This document shows, in pieces, positions 23,516 to 33,658 of a DNA stretch of 64,000 nucleotides (its first letter is position 1; each line of letters starts with the position of its first letter). The position numbers and the translations under genes were made by a program. This stretch comes from an uncultured Dehalococcoidia bacterium (GTDB lineage Bacteria; Chloroflexota; Dehalococcoidia; Lucifugimonadales; CAJWER01): positions 2,214,943 to 2,278,942 of the forward strand of contig OY282442.1 of NCBI GenBank assembly GCA_958296115.1, written 5' to 3'. The notes beneath the pieces are model-generated. The model did no database searches. It was given only the letters and a program-made list of their open reading frames with translations, and was not told where the DNA came from.

Positions 23516-26500
23516 CTACGGATTTTGTTCGAATAGTCCCAGGGAGCAGATGATGCTCGGCTCCTGGGTCTCGACCTCTTCGTTGGTGAGGCAGAGGCGG
23601 TCTTCCTCGTGCAGGGAGATGACGATTTCGGCGAGCTGGTGGTCGTCTATGCCGCTGCGGAGCTGTCGGTTGAGGGTGTCCACGGCGGACTGTCGGAGCG
23701 GGTGGCGGTAGATGTCGTTGACGGCCTTGCGGAGCGCGTCGGTGTCGAAGAGCTGGCCCTTGATCTCTTCCGAGTGCCGCTTGAGGCGGGTGTACGCGCG
23801 GAAGCGGGCGCCGGATGGTCGGCCCAGCTGTCCGCCGACGCGCTTTTCCTCTCTGATGATGTGCTTGACGGCTTCGGCCACGAGGTCGTGGTGGCTTTCG
23901 CGGCGGGGCTGCGCCGGGGTGTCGGGCTTGCATTCGGCGGCGGAGAGGATTTCGAGCTGGGACTCGGTGATGCTCTTGCCTTCGCTGTCGACGTATGCGA
24001 GGGCGTCGTTGCCGTCGGCGGCGCGCATGAAGACGAGGACGCCTTCGGGGCGCTGGGCGATGGGGGCGTGGAGGCGCGAGGAGAAGACGACGTCGGGCAG
24101 GTTGGCGACGGCTTTTTCGAGGCTGGGGTCTGCGCTGATGGCGTTCTTCCATATCTGGTAGGCGTGGGATGCCAGGTCGACTTCGCCGTCGGGGTCTCCG
24201 TCGAGGATGCCCGCGCGTTCGTGGTAGAGGTTGAGGATGGTCTGGTCGTCGTCCTCGTCCTCGAAGAAGGCTTCGTCGGCGCCGACGACCTCGGCGTTCT
24301 CCTGGAGCCGCGTTCGGACGCGGTTGCGGAGGTTGATGATGCGCTCCACGCCGTCGGCGGGGAGGAAGGAGTGGCAGAGGATATTCTCTGCGTCTTGGCC
24401 GATGCGGTCGACGCGGCCGGCGCGCTGGATGAGGCGGATGATGGCCCATGGCAGGTCGTAGTTGACGACTACGTGGCAATCCTGGAGGTTCTGGCCTTCG
24501 CTGAGCACGTCGGTTGCGAGGAGGACGCGGAACTCCTGGCTGCGGGGGACGCTCTCGCGCTTGCCGTTGCTGTCCGGGCTGAAGCGCCACGCCGAGCGGG
24601 TTGGGTCGGGGGAGCTTCCGGTGACGCTTGCCATGGCTTTTACGTCTCTGGCCTTGAGCTGCGCTTCCAGGTATTGGACCGTGTCGGCGAATTGGGAGAA
24701 GACCAGGACTTTCTGGTCGGGGAACGTTTCCGTTAGGAGCGCGTGTAGGGCGTGGAGCTTGGCGTCGCGCGCCGGGTCCCAGTCCCCGTAGTCTCGGGGC
24801 AGGTCCCTGAGGGCGTTTGCGTCGGACTGGAGGTCGCTCTGCAGGGAATCTAGGAAGAGGTCGGAGCGGAGCCACTTGAAGCGTGTGTTGTACCTGCCGG
24901 CGTAGTCTGCGTATATCTCGGCGGCGCGCTTTTTGAGGTAGGCCTCGGACGAGTCGGCGGCGGTCTGCTGGATTTCATCCTCCTGTTCGTCGTCGTCAGG
25001 GTCGAAGATGGCCGCCTTGTCCTCATCGGTGAAGCGGGAGTCGAGCATCTCGGCGTCTTGAGTTCCGAGCGGCAGGGGTAGGCCGTTGCGGATGGCGTAG
25101 AGGAATACGTGGTTGCGGAGGGCGTGGCGCCTTACGGATTGGAGGAAGGCGGCGCCGCTGCTCTCGAGGCGCTTGAACAGGTTCGTTCGGCAGAAGCCCA
25201 TGAGCCGCTTTCCAGCTCGCGAGAGGTCTTCTATCTGGCGCGCTTCGGCGGCGGTGGTCGGCGTCCCTGGGTTGTCGGCGACATAGTTGCCGAGGCCGTA
25301 TCTCGGCAGGCGCAGATCGTTTATGGCCTCGACCACTTTTTCCGAGTAGAGCTTGGCGTACTGGTCGTTGGGGTCGGACTCGTCTATGGGGAACTTGGCC
25401 GTCTTTGGGACGCGGGTCGGGAAGAAGGATTTGCCGCCGTCTTCGTAGGTGAGGAACTTGCGCCCGGACTCCTGGTCGGTCTCCGCGTAGTTGTCCTGGA
25501 TGAAGCTGCGAGTTCGGCGCACGAGGTAGAGGCGCATCAGGTCGCGCCAGTCGTCGGCGTCGTCGCTGAAGTCGAATGCCGCCAGGGTGCGCGGCGAGGC
25601 TTGGTGGCGCCTGCTGAACTCGACTTCGCCGAGCTTTTCCAGGAGTCGTTCGGGCCGGATGCCGATGTCCTGGTCGTCCTCCACGAAGATGCGGAGCTGG
25701 TTCGACAGGTCGAGGTAGGTCTTGTTGTATGGGGTGGCAGACAGGAGGATGCACTTGCTGTCGTTGGCGCGGACGTATTCCTGAATAGCGCGGTACTGTT
25801 TGCCCTCGCGGTTCCGGAGGTTGTGGCTTTCGTCTATGACGACCAGCCGGTAGCGGCGGAGGTCGGGCAGCTCGTTGATGACTCTGCTGAGGGACAAGAC
25901 TTTGGCCCGCAGCTGGTATTCGTGGACGTAGTCTTCCCACATGGGGACGAGGTTCTTGGGGCATAGGACGAGGGTCTCGAGGCCGTAGTCGTCCTCGAAG
26001 ATGCGCGCGACGGCGGTGGCCATGAGTGTCTTGCCCAAGCCGACCACGTCTCCGATGAGCACGCCGTTGCGCTTGTTGAGATGGTGGGCGGCGATCTTGA
26101 CGGCGGCGGCCTGGAAGTCGAAGAGGCGGTCGCCGAAGACCTTTGGTATTCTGAACTCGGCGAGGCCGGCGCGGGCTTCGTGTGAGAGGTGGTAGGCCAT
26201 CTTGAGGTAGACGCGGTATGGGGGGATGAGGGCCTCGCGCGCCCAGCTCTCCTCGATGATCTCTATCAACTCGTCGGTGATGTCAACGCAGAACCGGTCG
26301 TTCCACCTGTCCTCGAACCACTTTTGGAGCTTGAGGGCCGCGTCATGGTCGAGCACGTCCACGTTCAGCTCTCCCTGCCCGGCGAGGCCGGGGAAGGTGA
26401 GGTTGCTGCTGCCCAGGTATCCCACGATTGGGTTGATGGGGTCGTCGCGGAACATGAGGTAGAGCTTGGCGTGGAGCGGGTGGCGGAGGAAGAGCTTGAC

Positions 26501-26890
26501 GGCTACCTTCTTGGCGCGGAGCTGGGCTGCGAGTTGGCGCAGGGTCCGTTCGGCGGCGTTGGTGGGCGCTCCGATGGTGAGTTGTTGGCGGAATTGGTCG
26601 GCTAGCTGGACTTTGAGGCGGTGCGCCGTCTGGTTGTCCATGCCGGGGGGTCTGTCGAGCAGGCTCAAGGCCTCCTTGAGTTCGTCGTGGGGCAGACGCT
26701 GCATCCCGATGAGCACGCGGCACGGGCCGTCGCCCTGATTCCAGTCGTCCACGTAAGGCGCGAGCCCGCCCCAGCCGCGCAGGTTGAAGTAGCCCACGCA
26801 GAAGTCGGCCCGGGAAGAGAGGGCGAGGGTCTGCTGTAGGGCAGGCAGGAGGTTGGAGCTGGGGTGAAGGTTGTCGAAGATGCGCGGCAT
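23516..26890 (-). CDS. PLD-nuclease plus SNF2-type helicase, defence-related
   Basis: A 1124-residue protein from ATG 26890 (TTG 26905 is an alternative). Residues ~140-170 hold a phospholipase-D half motif (HAKLYLMF then GSSNLTF). A SNF2/DEAD ATPase follows: GDVVGLGKT near 285, IDESHNLR near 355, LLSATPYNKTY, and in the C-terminal lobe VFSQFADTVQYLE and LIQRAGRVDRIGQ near 823. This PLD-helicase architecture accompanies DNA methylases in several phage-defence systems (DISARM-like and related). It is first in a two-gene unit with the methyltransferase. The PLD motif is the only obvious nuclease candidate. Confidence 0.82.
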   Translation of the reverse strand: MPRIFDNLHPSSNLLPALQQTLALSSRADFCVGYFNLRGWGGLAPYVDDWNQGDGPCRVLIGMQRLPHDELKEALSLLDRPPGMDNQTAHRLKVQLADQFRQQLTIGAPTNAAERTLRQLAAQLRAKKVAVKLFLRHPLHAKLYLMFRDDPINPIVGYLGSSNLTFPGLAGQGELNVDVLDHDAALKLQKWFEDRWNDRFCVDITDELIEIIEESWAREALIPPYRVYLKMAYHLSHEARAGLAEFRIPKVFGDRLFDFQAAAVKIAAHHLNKRNGVLIGDVVGLGKTLMATAVARIFEDDYGLETLVLCPKNLVPMWEDYVHEYQLRAKVLSLSRVINELPDLRRYRLVVIDESHNLRNREGKQYRAIQEYVRANDSKCILLSATPYNKTYLDLSNQLRIFVEDDQDIGIRPERLLEKLGEVEFSRRHQASPRTLAAFDFSDDADDWRDLMRLYLVRRTRSFIQDNYAETDQESGRKFLTYEDGGKSFFPTRVPKTAKFPIDESDPNDQYAKLYSEKVVEAINDLRLPRYGLGNYVADNPGTPTTAAEARQIEDLSRAGKRLMGFCRTNLFKRLESSGAAFLQSVRRHALRNHVFLYAIRNGLPLPLGTQDAEMLDSRFTDEDKAAIFDPDDDEQEDEIQQTAADSSEAYLKKRAAEIYADYAGRYNTRFKWLRSDLFLDSLQSDLQSDANALRDLPRDYGDWDPARDAKLHALHALLTETFPDQKVLVFSQFADTVQYLEAQLKARDVKAMASVTGSSPDPTRSAWRFSPDSNGKRESVPRSQEFRVLLATDVLSEGQNLQDCHVVVNYDLPWAIIRLIQRAGRVDRIGQDAENILCHSFLPADGVERIINLRNRVRTRLQENAEVVGADEAFFEDEDDDQTILNLYHERAGILDGDPDGEVDLASHAYQIWKNAISADPSLEKAVANLPDVVFSSRLHAPIAQRPEGVLVFMRAADGNDALAYVDSEGKSITESQLEILSAAECKPDTPAQPRRESHHDLVAEAVKHIIREEKRVGGQLGRPSGARFRAYTRLKRHSEEIKGQLFDTDALRKAVNDIYRHPLRQSAVDTLNRQLRSGIDDHQLAEIVISLHEEDRLCLTNEEVETQEPSIICSLGLFEQNP

Positions 26891-27019
26891 AGACGGGCTA
26901 GCCAATTGGCGAGTCTTGGAGTGTGCGGGTCATGCTTATGATACAAGAGGCGACGGGGTCGCGTAAATGCCTACCCGAATGGACGGAGCGCTAGATTGGG
27001 GAGGCTGTGACGTCGGAGT

Positions 27020-27703
27020 TCAGGCTGGAGGTTGCGCTCCCTCTTCGGGGTGGGCCTGTCGTGTTAGGCGGCCTGTTACGAGGAAGATCACCCTTTCGGC
27101 GATGTTGGTGGCGCGGTCGGCTATGCGTTCGAGGTCGTGCGCCACCCATAGGAGGTAGGTGGCCCGCCTGATGGCGCGCGGGTCTTCTATCATGTAGGTT
27201 AGGAGTTCGCGGTACACCTGTTCGTAGAGCGCGTCCACCTCGTCGTCGTCGTTCAGGACGACCTGCGCGGTTACGACGTCGCGGTTGACGAGGGCGTCGA
27301 GGCTGCGCCGCACCATGCCTTCGGCTTTTATGGCCATTCTGGGGATGTCTATCAGGGGCTTGAGCGGGGGTTCGTCGCCCATTGCGATGCCGATCTTCGC
27401 CACGCCTTCGGCGTAGTCGCCCATACGTTCGAGTTCTTGCGTGATGTGCAGGAGCGCGATTATCACTCTGAGGTCGGTCGCCAGGGGCTGCTGGGTCGCT
27501 ATGAGGTTGACGCACTTCTCCTCGACCTCGAAGCGCTTGTTGTCTATGTGGTCGTCCCCGGCTATCACCTCTTGGGCGGCGTCGAAGTCGCGCCGCTGGA
27601 GGGCGTCGAGGGACGATGCGATCGCCTTTTCGACCATGCTGCCGAGCATGAGCAGGTCGTCTTCGAGGAGTCGCAGATGGCGGTCGAAATCGGTGCGCGG
27701 CAT
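27020..27703 (-). CDS. phoU: phosphate signalling complex protein PhoU
   Basis: A 227-residue all-helical protein with two PhoU repeats. The metal-binding motif of repeat 1 is ELERMGDYAEG; that of repeat 2 is DLERIADRATNIAE near the C-terminus. PhoU links the Pst transporter to the PhoR kinase and restrains phosphate uptake when phosphate is plentiful. It is the last gene of pstSCAB-phoU, 20 bases after pstB. Confidence 0.95.
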   Translation of the reverse strand: MPRTDFDRHLRLLEDDLLMLGSMVEKAIASSLDALQRRDFDAAQEVIAGDDHIDNKRFEVEEKCVNLIATQQPLATDLRVIIALLHITQELERMGDYAEGVAKIGIAMGDEPPLKPLIDIPRMAIKAEGMVRRSLDALVNRDVVTAQVVLNDDDEVDALYEQVYRELLTYMIEDPRAIRRATYLLWVAHDLERIADRATNIAERVIFLVTGRLTRQAHPEEGAQPPA

Positions 27704-27723
27704 GGGTTGTGTGTCCTTTCCGT

Positions 27724-28509
27724 TTAGCTGAAGCGGCCTGTGATGTACGCTTCGGTGCGCTCGTCCTTGGGCTCGGTGAATATCTGATTGGTCTCGCCGC
27801 GCTCGACGAGGTAGCCGGAGCGGTTCTCGTCGACCATGAGGAATGCGGTCTCGTCGGAGACTCTGGCGGCCTGCTGCATGTTGTGGGTTACTATGACGAT
27901 GGTAACTTGGTTCGCGAGCTCGCGGATGAGCTCTTCGATGGCGAGGGTGGCTACGGGGTCGAGGGCGGAGGCGGGTTCGTCCATGAGGATGACCTCGGGC
28001 TCCACGGCGAGGGCGCGGGCGATGCAGAGGCGCTGCTGCTGGCCGCCTGAGAGGGTCTGGGCGCCCTTGTTGAGCCGGTCCTTGACCTCGTCCCAGAGGG
28101 CCGCGCCCCGCAGCGAGCGCTCGACGGCTTCCTCCACGTTGCCGGAGTAGCCGTTGATCCTGAGGCCGAACGCGACGTTGTCGTAGATGGACTTTGGGAA
28201 GGGGTTCGGCTTCTGGAATACCATCCCGATGCGGGACCTTATCTCTGTCGGGTCAACGTCGTTGGAGTTGAGGTCATCCTGGTTGAAGTGGATCTTGCCT
28301 TCCACGCGGGCCCCGGCTATGAGGTCGTTCATGCGGTTGAAGCATCGCAGCAGGGTGCTCTTGCCGCATCCTGAGGGCCCTATCAGCGCCGTAACCTTCT
28401 TGCGCTCGATCTTCAGATTCACGTCGCGGAGCGCGAGGAAGTCTCCGTACCAGACGTGCAGCCCCTGGGCGTCGAGGACGTACTTGCCGTTCGCGCTGTC
28501 GTCATTCAT
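27724..28509 (-). CDS. pstB: phosphate ABC transporter ATP-binding protein PstB
   Basis: A 261-residue ABC ATPase. Walker A is GPSGCGKST, the Q-loop region [19 protein letters not shown] is diagnostic of PstB, the signature is LSGGQQQRL and Walker B is [13 protein letters not shown]. It energises phosphate import through PstC/PstA. The start overlaps the pstA stop by 8 bases. Confidence 0.97.
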   Translation of the reverse strand: MNDDSANGKYVLDAQGLHVWYGDFLALRDVNLKIERKKVTALIGPSGCGKSTLLRCFNRMNDLIAGARVEGKIHFNQDDLNSNDVDPTEIRSRIGMVFQKPNPFPKSIYDNVAFGLRINGYSGNVEEAVERSLRGAALWDEVKDRLNKGAQTLSGGQQQRLCIARALAVEPEVILMDEPASALDPVATLAIEELIRELANQVTIVIVTHNMQQAARVSDETAFLMVDENRSGYLVERGETNQIFTEPKDERTEAYITGRFS

Positions 28510-29383
28510 CGGACTTCACCTGTCGGCGGTTTCTGACGTACACGGCGATTGCGTTCATGCTCAGCAGTACGGCGAGCAGCAACATGATGCCCCCGGCGGC
28601 TAGTCCTTGGAACTCGTCCTGAGGCCTGGACACCCAGTTGAATATCTGGAGGGGCAGCACGGTGAACTTGTCCATGGGGCTGGTGGGTATGAAGGTAACG
28701 AAGAGCAGGCCGCTGATTACCAGCATTGGGGCGGCTTCGCCGATGGCCCTGGACATGCCGAGGATGACGCCTGTGAGGATGCCCGGCAGGGCGGAGGGCA
28801 GCACCACTCCGCTGACGACTTGCCACTCGGTGGCTCCGAGGGCGAATGCGGCTTCGCGGTAGGCGCGTGGGACGGCCCGTATCGCCTCTCTGGACGCCAG
28901 TATGACGATGGGGAGTATGAGCAGGGACATTGTGAGGGCGCCTGCCAAGACGCTGCGTTCGAGCGCCATCCATTGCACGAAGAGAGCCGCGCCGAGGAGA
29001 CCGTAGACTACGGACGGCACGCCTGCGAGGTTGGCGATGTTGACCTCTATCAGCGCCGTCAGCCTGTTCTTCGCGGCGTACTCCTCCAGGTATATGGCCG
29101 CGCCGACTCCCACGGGGACGCTGAACGCGGCGGTGAGGCCCATCAGCCAGAGCGTGCCGATGAGAGCGGGCCAGAGTCCGGCCTGCTCTGGATGGCGCGA
29201 GGGGTAGTTGGTTATGAGGCTCCAGCTGAACCAGGGCAGTCCGCCGGTTATGATGTCTATGAGCAGGACCGCCAAGCCCATGACGCTCACCAGGACGGCG
29301 ACGAGGAATACGACGTACACTGCGGAGCCGAGCAGCTTGCGGGCCTCTTTTCGGCGCTTGAAGACGGCGTATTTCTGGGCCAT
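28502..29383 (-). CDS. pstA: phosphate ABC transporter permease PstA
   Basis: A 293-residue permease with about six helices and the conserved PstA stretch [34 protein letters not shown], plus the coupling loop [20 protein letters not shown]. It starts at ATG 29383, which shares one base with the pstC stop (TGATG). Longer N-terminal extensions overlap pstC and are rejected. Confidence 0.95.
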   Translation of the reverse strand: MAQKYAVFKRRKEARKLLGSAVYVVFLVAVLVSVMGLAVLLIDIITGGLPWFSWSLITNYPSRHPEQAGLWPALIGTLWLMGLTAAFSVPVGVGAAIYLEEYAAKNRLTALIEVNIANLAGVPSVVYGLLGAALFVQWMALERSVLAGALTMSLLILPIVILASREAIRAVPRAYREAAFALGATEWQVVSGVVLPSALPGILTGVILGMSRAIGEAAPMLVISGLLFVTFIPTSPMDKFTVLPLQIFNWVSRPQDEFQGLAAGGIMLLLAVLLSMNAIAVYVRNRRQVKSDE

Positions 29384-30321
29384 CAGTACTTGAGCCTCCA
29401 GCGTGTTACCACCCAATGCCCGAGCAGGTTCATGCCGAGCGTCATGACGAACAGCAGTGAGCCGACGGCGAATATGGCGTTGAACTCGGCGGAGCCTCGC
29501 GGGGCCTCGCCGAGGGCGACTTGGACGATGTAGGCGGTCATCGTCTGGATGCTTTCGAGCGGGTTCAGGGTGAGCTTTGGGGTGGCGCCGGCGGCTATGG
29601 TGACGAGCATCGTCTCGCCGATGGCGCGGGACAGGCCGATGATGAAGGCGGCCACGATGCCGGATAGGGCGGCGGGGATGACTATTCGGAGCGATACTTC
29701 GACGCGGGTCGCTCCCAACGCATAGGCGGCCTCGCGGAGGGAGCGGGGCACGGCCAGCATGGCGTCCTCGCTGAGGGTGGACACCATCGGCACTATCATC
29801 AGGCCCATCACGAGTCCGGCGGAGAGCGCGTTGAAGACGAGCATGTCCGGGAAGAGCCAGTCCTGTATCCGGGGCGTAACGAAGGTCAGGGCGAAGTAGC
29901 CATAGACGACGGTGGGTATCCCGGCGAGCACCTCGAGGATGGGCTTGAGTATCCGCCGGGCCTTGTCGGGCGCGTACTCGGACAGGAAGGCGGCGGTGGC
30001 CAAGCCGATGGGGATAGCGACGATTGCGGCGACGGCGGTAACGAGCAGAGTGCCCGCAACCAGCGGGAGCACGCCGTAGGAGCGGGGCTTGAGGATGGGC
30101 GACCATCTTGTGCCCGTGAGGAAGTCTATGGGGGCGACCTCGACGAAGAACCCCCACGCTTGGACTACCAGGCTGACGACGATTCCGACGGTCGTCAGGA
30201 TGGATACCAGGGCGCAGAGGAAGAGGATGCCCTTGATTATGAGGCCGCCGAGCTTGCGGCGCGGCTTGCCAGATCCCTTGGTATCGGCCACTTTCGCGTC
30301 ATCCAAGCGTTGCGCCTTCAT
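29383..30321 (-). CDS. pstC: phosphate ABC transporter permease PstC
   Basis: A 312-residue permease. Typical PstC features are [55 protein letters not shown] and the coupling segment [16 protein letters not shown]. It pairs with PstA. A 100-base gap separates it from pstS; no terminator hairpin with a T-run is visible there. Confidence 0.95.
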   Translation of the reverse strand: MKAQRLDDAKVADTKGSGKPRRKLGGLIIKGILFLCALVSILTTVGIVVSLVVQAWGFFVEVAPIDFLTGTRWSPILKPRSYGVLPLVAGTLLVTAVAAIVAIPIGLATAAFLSEYAPDKARRILKPILEVLAGIPTVVYGYFALTFVTPRIQDWLFPDMLVFNALSAGLVMGLMIVPMVSTLSEDAMLAVPRSLREAAYALGATRVEVSLRIVIPAALSGIVAAFIIGLSRAIGETMLVTIAAGATPKLTLNPLESIQTMTAYIVQVALGEAPRGSAEFNAIFAVGSLLFVMTLGMNLLGHWVVTRWRLKY

Positions 30322-30421
30322 GGTTGCAACGCCCCCGCGTGGGAACAGGAGAGCGTGCAGTATAACCCAAATATGTCTATGAATCCCAAGTCTTGCGCTC
30401 GAAGATTCGGTGGTGATTGGC

Positions 30422-31420
30422 TTACTGGCCCGTCGCCTTCTGAATCAGCGCGAGGCCGGACTGGTACGCGGAGTCTGCCAGGGGGATGTAGCCGACCTCT
30501 CTGACGAGCTGACGGCCATTGAGGAGGTAGAACTCGACGAGGGCCTTGACCTCGGGCTTTGCGAGGCGCGCCTGGTTGACGTAGATGAACAGGGGCCTGG
30601 AGAGTGGCTTGTACTGGCCGTTCTCTATCGTCTCGGCGGTGGGGGTGACGCATCCGTCGCCGTCGTCGATGGCGACCAGATTGAGCTTGTCCTGGTTCTC
30701 GGCGTAGTAGGCGTAGCCGAAGTAGCCGAGCGCGTTTCTGTCGCCGCCGACGCCTTGGACGAGCACGTTGTCGTCGGCGGACGCGGTGTAGTCGGACCTG
30801 GAGGCCTGGACTTCGCCGACAATCTCCTCGGTGAAGTAGTCGAAGGTGCCGGAGTCGGTGTCCGCGCCGTAGAGCCTGAGGGGCCTGTCGGGGAAGCCGT
30901 CGCGGACCTGGTTCCAGTTGTCTATGGTGGAGCCTGGCTCCCATATCATCTTGAGCTCTTCGACGGTGAGGCACTGGGCCCAGTCGTTCTGTGGGTTGAC
31001 GATGACGGATAGGCCGTCGACGCCGACGAGGAGTTCGATGTACTGGATGTCGTTGTCGGCTGCGGCGTCGGCTTCGGAGGGCTTGATGGGTCGAGAGGCG
31101 TCTGATATGTCGGTTTCGCCTGCGGTGAAGCGCTTGAAGCCTCCGCCGGTGCCAGAGATGCCGACGTTGACGTTGACGTTTGGGTGGAGCTTGTGGAACT
31201 CTTCTGCGACGGCTTCGGATACGGGGTATACCGTGCTGGAGCCGTCGATCTCGATGTCGCCCGCGAGGGCTGCGGCGGCGGCGCTGGCTATTTCTGTGGA
31301 GGGCTGCGCTGGCGTGGCAGTGGCGTCTCCGGCGCAGGCTATTGCCGTCAGCAGCGCAACGGCTCCCAGGAAGAACGACACTATCTTCAAGTCCTTGTAT
31401 GCTCGCGTGACTGGCTGCAT
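30422..31420 (-). CDS. pstS: phosphate-binding lipoprotein PstS
   Basis: A 332-residue extracytoplasmic binding protein. The signal peptide ends in a lipobox-like LTAIAC, making C29 the probable lipid-modified residue. An Ala/Thr-rich linker precedes the PstS domain: [50 protein letters not shown] and TDSGTFDYF, with the Ser/Thr/Asp residues that hold phosphate. It delivers phosphate to PstCA. A PHO-box-like operator lies directly upstream. Confidence 0.96.
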   Translation of the reverse strand: MQPVTRAYKDLKIVSFFLGAVALLTAIACAGDATATPAQPSTEIASAAAAALAGDIEIDGSSTVYPVSEAVAEEFHKLHPNVNVNVGISGTGGGFKRFTAGETDISDASRPIKPSEADAAADNDIQYIELLVGVDGLSVIVNPQNDWAQCLTVEELKMIWEPGSTIDNWNQVRDGFPDRPLRLYGADTDSGTFDYFTEEIVGEVQASRSDYTASADDNVLVQGVGGDRNALGYFGYAYYAENQDKLNLVAIDDGDGCVTPTAETIENGQYKPLSRPLFIYVNQARLAKPEVKALVEFYLLNGRQLVREVGYIPLADSAYQSGLALIQKATGQ

Positions 31421-31477
31421 CTATCTCTCCTCTTCTTAGGTTTCGAGTCTCTGCGCTAACAAGCCTAGCCGCGCTAG

Positions 31478-31516
31478 TTTAACCGGCCTTTAAGCGAGGT
31501 TTAACGCGTTGTTAAC
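31478..31516 (-). promoter_or_regulatory. PHO-box-like operator of the pst operon (four 11-base repeats)
   Basis: Four TTTAAC-like hexamers start at exactly 11-base spacing on the plus strand (31478, 31489, 31500, 31511: TTTAAC, TTTAAG, TTTAAC, GTTAAC). On the minus strand, which carries pstS, they read GTTAAA/CTTAAA/GTTAAC. One-turn spacing of such hexamers is what tandem PhoP/PhoB dimers recognise. It lies between the phoR-type gene and pstS. Confidence 0.75.
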
Positions 31517-31529
31517 GGAATCGCGGGGG

Positions 31530-32897
31530 TTATGACGCCCTGGGCAGCGTGAAGGAGAAGGTCGCGCCCTCGCCGAGCTCGCTGCGCGCCAGCGCCTCGC
31601 CGCCGTGAGCGAGTACGATGTGCTTGGCGATTGCGAGGCCGAGCCCGGTTCCCTTGTCGCGCCTGGACCTGTCCACCTTGTAGAAGCGCTCGAACAGGTG
31701 GGGGAGATGCTCCGGCGCGATGCCGTCGCCGGTGTTCGACACGCTCGTGGTTACGAATCTCTGGTCGGGCAGAGCGGACACGGTAACCTTGCCGCTCGGC
31801 TCGGTGAACTTGATGGCGTTGTCCATCAGGTTCGTCAGGACCTGGCTGATCTTGTCGGCCTCGCCCATTACGAGGGGCAGGCCGTCGGGGATCTCGATTT
31901 CGACGCTGACGCCGCGGTCCGCGCCTCGGTCGTGGAAGGCTGCGGCTGTTTCGACCGCCAGGGACTTCAGGCTGACGGGCTGCACGTCGAGGGGCATCTG
32001 GCCGCTCTCCAGCCTGGAGAGCTCCAGGAGCTCGGATACGAGGCTTTCCATGCGGTGGACGTCGTGCTCTATCCTGGCGATGAAGTCCCGCGCCGCGAGC
32101 CTGTCGTCGAGCGCTCCGCCCTCGAGGGTTTCGACCATCGAGCGCACGGACGCCAGCGGGCTTCGGAGCTCGTGGGAGACGTTGCTGACGAACTCCTTCC
32201 GGGTCGTTTCGAGCTGGCGGAACCTGGTCAGGTCGTGGAGCGTAAGGAGGACTCCGTCGTCTCCCAGGGGCGTGGCAATGGCGCTCACGAGCCTGCGTTG
32301 ATGGAGCAGATCTAGCTGCGCCTGGCGAAGCTCGCGCGCCTGCATGGAGCCGGACACCAGCGCCTGCATCTCGTGGTCGCGCGCGAGCTCGGCCAGGGGC
32401 GCGCCGAGGAAGTCGGTGGTGCGCACTTCCAGCAGGAGCTGCGCGGCCTGGTTCATCAGGGAGACCCGGCCGTCGCCGTCTATGACGATGATGCCGTCGG
32501 CCATGGTGTTGAGCGCGGCGGTCAGCTTGTTGCGCTCACCCGACAGGTCTCGCACGGTCCCCCGGACCGTCTCGGCCATCTGGTTGAACGCGGATGCCAG
32601 GTCCTCGGTTCCGGCTGCGGGACGCTGCGCTTGTTGGTCGAGGTCGCCCGACGCAAGCTCCCTTGCGCTCTGGGCGATCGAGGCGATGGAGCGCGACGTC
32701 CTGTACACGAGGACGTAGCCGAGCGCTATTGCCAGCCCGGCTGCCGCGACGCCGATGACGGCGACGGCTGCGATGAATGCGCCTGGTCCGAGGTTCGGCG
32801 CAAGTGCGGCGAGTGCGGCGGTAACTGCGCCGAAGGCGAGCGCGAGGGCGGCGTAGGACAGGGACACCCGCCACAACATCGACCTGGGCGGCTTCAT
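31530..32897 (-). CDS. phoR: sensor histidine kinase, PhoR-like
   Basis: A 455-residue kinase starting at ATG 32897, which overlaps the response-regulator stop (ATGA). Two helices (about 11-33 and 41-66) are separated by only a few residues, so there is no periplasmic sensor. A HAMP domain (~67-115), a PAS domain (around MADGIIVIDGDGRVSLMN), a HisKA domain with phosphorylated His in FVSNVSHELRSPL, and a HATPase domain (NLMDNAIKFTE, GTGLGLAIAKHI) follow. This is the PhoR layout, in which phosphate is sensed through PstSCAB-PhoU. Confidence 0.9.
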   Translation of the reverse strand: MKPPRSMLWRVSLSYAALALAFGAVTAALAALAPNLGPGAFIAAVAVIGVAAAGLAIALGYVLVYRTSRSIASIAQSARELASGDLDQQAQRPAAGTEDLASAFNQMAETVRGTVRDLSGERNKLTAALNTMADGIIVIDGDGRVSLMNQAAQLLLEVRTTDFLGAPLAELARDHEMQALVSGSMQARELRQAQLDLLHQRRLVSAIATPLGDDGVLLTLHDLTRFRQLETTRKEFVSNVSHELRSPLASVRSMVETLEGGALDDRLAARDFIARIEHDVHRMESLVSELLELSRLESGQMPLDVQPVSLKSLAVETAAAFHDRGADRGVSVEIEIPDGLPLVMGEADKISQVLTNLMDNAIKFTEPSGKVTVSALPDQRFVTTSVSNTGDGIAPEHLPHLFERFYKVDRSRRDKGTGLGLAIAKHIVLAHGGEALARSELGEGATFSFTLPRAS

Positions 32898-33622
32898 CCG
32901 TCGAACCGGTATCCGACCCCTCTGACCGTTACGATGCGCGACGGCTTGCCCGCGTCGTCCTCGATCTTCTCGCGGACCCATCGAACGTGGACGTCCACGG
33001 TCCTGGCGTCGCCGATGAAGTCCATGCCCCACAGCCTATCGAGGATCTGGCCGCGGGTGAATACGCGGCCCTTGTGGGCCATCAGCAGGGCGAGCAGCTC
33101 GAACGCCCTGGGTTTCAACGTCACGGGCTCGCCGCCGCGGGTGAGCGTGTGGCTCGACAGGGTGATCTCCAGGTCGCCGGACACGATGCTCTCAGGGGGC
33201 TCGCCGCGCTCGTCTCTGGAGGAGCGGGGCCGGCGCAGCATGGCCTTGACCCGCGCCAAGAGCTCTCTCATGCTGAACGGCTTGACGACGTAATCGTCGG
33301 CTCCGAGCTCCAGCCCGACTACGCGGTCCATCTCCTGGTCCCTGGCGGTCAGGAAGAGTATGGGCACGTCGCTCTCACGCCGAATTAGTCGGCAGACCTC
33401 GAAGCCGTCCAGCCTGGGAAGCATCACGTCCAGGATCAGCAGGTCTGGGCGCTCCTGGGACGCTTTCGTCAGCCCCCGCTCGCCGTCGGTCGCCGACAGG
33501 GCGCGGTATCCTTCGCGCTCCAGGTTGTACTTGATGGCCGCCAGCAGGTTCTCCTCGTCTTCCACGACGAGCACCGACTTGCCGGTAGCTGGGGATGTTA
33601 CTTCGTTGCGGGGCGTTGACAT
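32894..33622 (-). CDS. phoB: OmpR/PhoB-family response regulator
   Basis: A 242-residue regulator. The receiver domain has VLVVEDEENLL, the phosphorylated Asp in LLILDVMLPRLDG and the Lys of VVKPFSMREL. The winged-helix output domain ends with RTVDVHVRWVREKI and TVRGVGYRFDG. It is immediately upstream of, and overlaps, the PhoR-like kinase. Its position next to the PHO-box-like repeats and pst genes supports a phosphate-starvation role. Confidence 0.92.
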   Translation of the reverse strand: MSTPRNEVTSPATGKSVLVVEDEENLLAAIKYNLEREGYRALSATDGERGLTKASQERPDLLILDVMLPRLDGFEVCRLIRRESDVPILFLTARDQEMDRVVGLELGADDYVVKPFSMRELLARVKAMLRRPRSSRDERGEPPESIVSGDLEITLSSHTLTRGGEPVTLKPRAFELLALLMAHKGRVFTRGQILDRLWGMDFIGDARTVDVHVRWVREKIEDDAGKPSRIVTVRGVGYRFDG

Positions 33623-33658
33623 TTGCTTTGGCGGGCTGCAAAGCCGGGTTTCGGCGCG

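Noticed and set aside
21918-24736. Long plus-strand frames opposite the methylase and helicase
   Set aside because: They are Val/Glu/Gly-rich shadows of genes with clear catalytic motifs on the minus strand.
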